10,288 bases of DNA from contig DUOU01000029.1 in NCBI GenBank assembly GCA_012838685.1, forward strand, positions 1 to 10,288. The letters run 5' to 3'. The notes under the pieces were generated by a model. The model did not search any database. It was not told the origin of the DNA and was given only the letters and a program-made list of their open reading frames with translations. Positions within the stretch are counted from its first letter, which is position 1. Every line of letters starts with the position of its first letter. The stretch comes from Bacteroidota bacterium. Lineage in GTDB: Bacteria; Bacteroidota; Bacteroidia; Bacteroidales; VadinHA17. Positions 7,147-10,288 of this stretch are shown here, in pieces. The position numbers and the translations under genes are program-made.

Positions 7147-8042
7147 TGTGGGTGTTTCTGGCCATTGGTTCCGCATTTTTTCTGGGTATTTATGATATTG
7201 CCAAGAAGAGATCGCTTGAGAACAACAATGTGCTGATGGTTTTGGGCATCAACACCCTCATCTGCTCGTTGATTTTTATCCCATTTATCCTGTTTTCGTT
7301 GTTTGGAACCATTCCCCCGGGAAGTCTGTTTTTCGTTCCAACCGGTTCCGGTAAAGAACATGTTTTGATTTTCCTTAAAGCTGTTCTGGTACTCTCTTCC
7401 TGGATACTCTCATATTATGGACTTAAGCATATTCCAATAACCATAGCGGGTCCAATTAACGCGACCAGACCGGTTATTGTTCTTATAGGAGCGCTCACTG
7501 TTTTCGGTGAAAAGCTCAACACTTATCAGTGGATTGGAATAGTAATCGGACTTTTATCTTTTTTTATGCTAAGTCTGACCGGACGGAAAGAGGGTATTAA
7601 TTTCTATAAAGACAAATGGATATTCTGCTGTGTTGGAGGAACCTTCCTAGGGGCATTGAGTGGGTTATACGACAAAAAACTGTTGATGGATATGGCGCCA
7701 ATGTTTGTCCAAAGCTGGTTCCTTGTTTATCAGTGCGCCATGATGTTCATAATAATCAAAATCATGGACAAGGGATCCAAAATAGGGAAAACCCCTTTCA
7801 AATGGCATTGGGACATAATCGCGATAGCCGTTTCATTGTGTATAGCCGATTTTCTCTATTTTTATTCCCTATCTATTGATGGTTCCATGATTTCCATTGT
7901 ATCCATGCTAAGAAGATCAAGTGTTGTTGTTTCGTTTATTTATGGGGCTTTGTTTCTGAAAGAGAAGAATATAAAGTCAAAGGCTATTGATCTGGGACTT
8001 GTTCTTATAGGTCTTTTGTTCCTGGTTTTGGGCAGTTTGTAA
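7146..8042 (+). CDS. EamA/DMT-superfamily membrane transporter
   Basis: A 298-residue, very hydrophobic inner-membrane protein with about ten membrane segments (roughly 2-18, 28-53, 72-92, 98-120, 126-146, 157-175, 186-206, 222-242, 246-271, 279-297). It shows the internal duplication of the EamA family: each half ends with a similar pattern, RPVIVLIGALTVFGEK then a final helix (108-146), and RRSSVVVSFIYGALFLKEK then a final helix (256-297). Family members export or import amino acids, nucleosides, sugars or other metabolites; the substrate cannot be told here. The ATG overlaps the carA stop codon by one base (TAATG), which suggests translational coupling. The stop lies 26 bases before the AlkD-like gene. 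Confidence 0.85.
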   Translation: MWVFLAIGSAFFLGIYDIAKKRSLENNNVLMVLGINTLICSLIFIPFILFSLFGTIPPGSLFFVPTGSGKEHVLIFLKAVLVLSSWILSYYGLKHIPITIAGPINATRPVIVLIGALTVFGEKLNTYQWIGIVIGLLSFFMLSLTGRKEGINFYKDKWIFCCVGGTFLGALSGLYDKKLLMDMAPMFVQSWFLVYQCAMMFIIIKIMDKGSKIGKTPFKWHWDIIAIAVSLCIADFLYFYSLSIDGSMISIVSMLRRSSVVVSFIYGALFLKEKNIKSKAIDLGLVLIGLLFLVLGSL

Positions 8043-8068
8043 CGGTAATTCACTATTTTGCGGGAAAG

Positions 8069-8761
8069 ATGGAAGAGATTACGAAACAGTTTTTTAAGTT
8101 GCGGGATCCGCGATACGGCGATTTCATCGCGAAACTAATCCCAAATATCGATAAAGAGAATATCATAGGGGTCAGATCCCCGGCAATGAAAAAATTCTCG
8201 AAACAATTCGCCAAATCGGATGAGCGATGGCTGTTCATACAGAGGCTGCCGCATAAATATCTCGAGGAAAACTTTCTCCATGCGGCTGTTATTCCATCTG
8301 TAAGCGAAGACATTGAACAGTTGCTCGAAAATATTGAAAAATTTCTTCCTTTCGTCGATAATTGGGCAGTTTGCGATACATTGGCCCCAAAGGTTTTCAA
8401 AAATCACCCCGCTGAAATATATTCAAGAGCCATTAAATGGTTGAATAGCGACCATCCCTATACCGTGAGGTTTGGTCTGGTAACATTGTTGACTTTTTTT
8501 CTTGACGACTATTTTTTAGCCGATACAAACAAAATTGTCGCTTCGATAGAAACCGGGGAGTATTATGTAAACATGGCTATCGCATGGTATTTCAGCTACG
8601 CCCTGATAAAACAGTACGATGCCACCCTGCCCCTCTTCCTGGATAATTCCATAAAGAACAGATGGGTACACAACAAGTCGATACAAAAAGCGGTGGAAAG
8701 TCGCAGGATAAGCAACGAAAGAAAAGAGCAGCTCAAATCATTGCGGAGAAAAGTTAAATGA
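8069..8761 (+). CDS. alkD: AlkD-like DNA alkylation repair enzyme (HEAT-like repeat glycosylase family)
   Basis: A 230-residue, mostly helical protein of the DNA alkylation repair (AlkD) family, whose known members excise N3- and N7-alkylated purines without flipping the base. Visible are the N-terminal IGVRSPAMKKFSK (33-45), NWAVCD (98-103), YTVRFGLV (131-138), NMAIAWYFSYAL (168-179) and the C-terminal HNKSIQKAVESRRIS (201-215). From memory, Bacillus cereus AlkD uses Trp109, Asp113, Arg148 and Trp187. Here Trp99 and Asp103 have the same spacing of four, and Arg134 and Trp173 the same spacing of 39, so the key residues seem intact. Length is normal. It is the last gene of the plus-strand run, 26 bases after the EamA-type gene, and ends 16 bases from the convergent argH. 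I see no intrinsic terminator in that gap. The family is clear; activity on a given lesion is inferred. Confidence 0.87.
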   Translation: MEEITKQFFKLRDPRYGDFIAKLIPNIDKENIIGVRSPAMKKFSKQFAKSDERWLFIQRLPHKYLEENFLHAAVIPSVSEDIEQLLENIEKFLPFVDNWAVCDTLAPKVFKNHPAEIYSRAIKWLNSDHPYTVRFGLVTLLTFFLDDYFLADTNKIVASIETGEYYVNMAIAWYFSYALIKQYDATLPLFLDNSIKNRWVHNKSIQKAVESRRISNERKEQLKSLRRKVK

Positions 8762-8777
8762 AATAGCCATATCTATA

Positions 8778-10130
8778 TTATTGGGCAAGAGAATTGACCG
8801 ACAATATTTTCTCCGCGATCTCGTAAGCCGTTCTACCCTTAAAACCGCTCATCCGCTCCTTGAAAAGAGTCGCGATCTTCGCGTTGCAAAGGTTACCGAT
8901 ACTTCCATCATGCGAATATTCGTCCAACGATGTTTTTCGAAACGGTTTTCCCATCTTTACCATATTGGCGACCTCCTTATATGCGTCTCTGAATGGCATC
9001 CCGGCTTTTGCCAGGCGATTTGCCTCTTCAGTACTGAAAATGGGGTTATAAAGGGCACTATCCATAATATCGTCCCTGACAATTATATTATCAAGCATAA
9101 TATTCAGTATTGAAACAGTCTCCTGAATATCATTGAAAGCATTGAAAATCATCTGTTTCAATAACTGAAGTTCACGATTGTAACCTGAAGGCAGGTTGGA
9201 AACAAGCATCGCGATCTGTCCGGGCAAGGTCTGTATAACGTTCATTTTGCCCCTCATTATCTCGAAGACGTCAGGGTTTCTCTTTTGAGGCATTATGCTC
9301 GATCCGGTAATATATTCGTCAGGGAAATTTATGAACCTGTATTCAGCGCTCATGAACAGACAACTATCCATGGCGAATCTTCCGAGTGTCTGCGCCAGCG
9401 AAGCCAGTGCCGAGGCAATGGACATCTCGATTTTGCCGCGACTCAAGCTCGCGTAAGCCGAATTATATAATAGGTCATCGAATTCCAAAAGTTCCGTTGT
9501 TATCTTCCTGTCAATCGGTAGCGTTGACCCGTATCCGGCAGCTGTCCCCAGAGGGTTACGGTTATTCATTGCCCTAGCCGAGGAGAGAGTCAACAGATCA
9601 TCTGTCAAAGCCTCGGCGTACGACCCGAACCACATCCCAAAAGAAGATACCATCGCGGGCTGCATATGGGTGTAACCGGGAATCAACAGATTCTTGTGCT
9701 TTTCACTGAGTTGCTGTAACTTGCCGAACAATATCCCAACCAGGCAAGCGGTACTGTCTATCAACTCCCTGCTATAAAGACGGATGTCCACCAATACCTG
9801 ATCATTTCTGGAGCGACCTGTGTGTATTTTCTTGCCAGTGTCGCCCAACAACGCTACCAACTCCTTCTCTATCTGGGAATGAATATCTTCAATACCATCT
9901 TCAATTCTCAGTTTCCCCTTGGCATCCTTATCCAAAAGAGTTGCCAGTTTTTTCAACAAATCAACCTTCTCGTCCGTACTGATAAGTCCCTGCTTTCCCA
10001 GCATGGTAACATGGGCCATCGAACCAACTATGTCCCACTTGGCGAAAGCCAAATCGGTAAAACTGTCGTTACCTGCCGTATAATCTATTATTTTTGGTTC
10101 AGGATCGGTTCCTTTTGCCCACAATTTCAT
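8778..10130 (-). CDS. argH: Argininosuccinate lyase
   Basis: Splits argininosuccinate into arginine and fumarate, the last step of arginine synthesis, as a cytoplasmic homotetramer of the fumarase/aspartase superfamily. The 450-residue length is normal. Conserved regions in order are HTGRSRNDQ (103-111), the YTHMQPA block (153-159) with His155, AAGYGSTLPIDR (197-208), and the superfamily signature GSSIMPQKRNPD (276-287), which carries the catalytic Ser on the mobile loop. The C-terminal FRDAYKEV (380-387) is also typical. The ATG at 10130 gives an N-terminus MKLWAKG that fits bacterial ArgH. The upstream flank has CTATTTTGTAAC (minus strand, about 10157-10146), only loosely like a -7 box. The gene converges on the AlkD-like gene and stands alone on its strand here, apart from carA, which feeds the same pathway. 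Confidence 0.96.
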   Translation of the reverse strand: MKLWAKGTDPEPKIIDYTAGNDSFTDLAFAKWDIVGSMAHVTMLGKQGLISTDEKVDLLKKLATLLDKDAKGKLRIEDGIEDIHSQIEKELVALLGDTGKKIHTGRSRNDQVLVDIRLYSRELIDSTACLVGILFGKLQQLSEKHKNLLIPGYTHMQPAMVSSFGMWFGSYAEALTDDLLTLSSARAMNNRNPLGTAAGYGSTLPIDRKITTELLEFDDLLYNSAYASLSRGKIEMSIASALASLAQTLGRFAMDSCLFMSAEYRFINFPDEYITGSSIMPQKRNPDVFEIMRGKMNVIQTLPGQIAMLVSNLPSGYNRELQLLKQMIFNAFNDIQETVSILNIMLDNIIVRDDIMDSALYNPIFSTEEANRLAKAGMPFRDAYKEVANMVKMGKPFRKTSLDEYSHDGSIGNLCNAKIATLFKERMSGFKGRTAYEIAEKILSVNSLAQ

Positions 10131-10158
10131 TTGTTCAATTTTTATTTGTTACAAAATA

Positions 10159-10181
10159 GGCCCGTTGAACCCCGAAGGGCC
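10159..10181 (-). other. Small GC-rich hairpin upstream of argH
   Basis: On the minus strand GGCCC (10181-10177) can pair with GGGCC (10163-10159) around a 13-base loop. Alternatively, CCC and GGG can close a TTCG tetraloop inside it. The sequence after it is TATTTTG, a poor T tract. It could be a weak terminator for a gene entering from the right edge or a leader structure of argH. The stem is short, so the call is tentative. Confidence 0.3.
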
Positions 10182-10189
10182 GGTAATGG

Positions 10190-10288
10190 CTAAATTGCAT
10201 AGGCCTCTGAATAATTGTTTCGCATATGTCTGGATAGATATTTCAATAAAACAGGGGGCGACTCGGTGACTATAAGCGGGATTAACAC
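10190..10288 (-). CDS. Possible C-terminal tail of an unidentified gene, cut by the right edge
   Basis: On the minus strand a frame is open from the window edge to a TAG at 10192-10190 and gives 32 residues ending HMRNNYSEAYAI. It stops eight bases before the small hairpin, which fits a gene end. I do not recognise the protein. A second minus-strand frame is also open here, to a TAA near 10151, so the coding frame cannot be fixed from this fragment and the stretch may be non-coding. Confidence 0.25.
   Translation of the reverse strand: MLIPLIVTESPPVLLKYLSRHMRNNYSEAYAI

Noticed and set aside
8053..8068. Promoter-like CTATTTTGCGGG just before the AlkD-like gene
   Set aside because: It lacks one spacer base compared with TAnnTTTG, has no -33 partner, and would start the transcript at or inside the start codon.
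8762..8777. Bidirectional terminator between the convergent AlkD-like gene and argH
   Set aside because: The 16-base gap and nearby gene ends show no stem followed by a T tract on either strand.
9822..10193. Plus-strand open frame of 123 codons opposite the start of argH
   Set aside because: It is antisense to a clearly conserved argH N-terminal region and its translation shows no recognisable domain.
10250..10288. GGGGGCGACTCGG at the right edge, considered as the start of a tmRNA or SRP RNA
   Set aside because: It lacks the tmRNA GGATTCGAC element and the conserved SRP loop sequences, and the window ends too soon to test pairing.

Overview
The window looks like ordinary chromosome from a member of the Bacteroidota, probably Bacteroidales-like. 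Four things point there: the protein sequences of RsmA, ArgH and CarA; a TAnnTTTG-type -7 promoter box; AT-rich starts without Shine-Dalgarno sites; and a lipoprotein/ABC-transporter pair of a type I recall only from that phylum. Base composition looks moderately AT-rich and even throughout. I see no insertion sequence, phage gene, CRISPR array, tRNA or rRNA, and nothing that marks horizontal transfer.

Layout. Left block, minus strand, read right to left: a predicted lipoprotein of unknown function (4674 to 3853), a strong intrinsic terminator (3833 to 3793), a large ABCG-like ABC transporter with an N-terminal TerB-like domain (3784 to 659), and rsmA/ksgA, cut by the left edge (from 583). 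A 204-base divergent intergenic region (4675-4878) separates this from the right block, which is on the plus strand. It holds a PatB/MalY-type C-S lyase (4879-6057), carA (6067-7146), a ten-segment EamA/DMT-type transporter (7146-8042) and an AlkD-like DNA glycosylase (8069-8761). These four are packed with gaps of 9, -1 and 26 bases, so they are probably one transcription unit. argH runs convergently on the minus strand (10130-8778). Upstream of it are a small GC-rich hairpin and what may be the tail of another minus-strand gene leaving the right edge.

Function. Most genes are housekeeping: rRNA dimethylation, carbamoyl-phosphate supply for arginine and pyrimidines, the last step of arginine synthesis, sulfur amino-acid metabolism and repair of alkylated DNA. 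carA and argH serve the same pathway but lie on opposite strands, and carB is not next to carA.

The less ordinary signals are: (1) CarA carries Gly where the third residue of the class I glutaminase triad (Glu) is expected; (2) the transporter has an unusual multidomain build, follows an uncharacterised lipoprotein gene, and has a strong terminator ending nine bases before its start codon; (3) rsmA has an in-frame upstream start that would couple it to the transporter gene. I found no convincing new multi-gene system beyond the lipoprotein/transporter pair.
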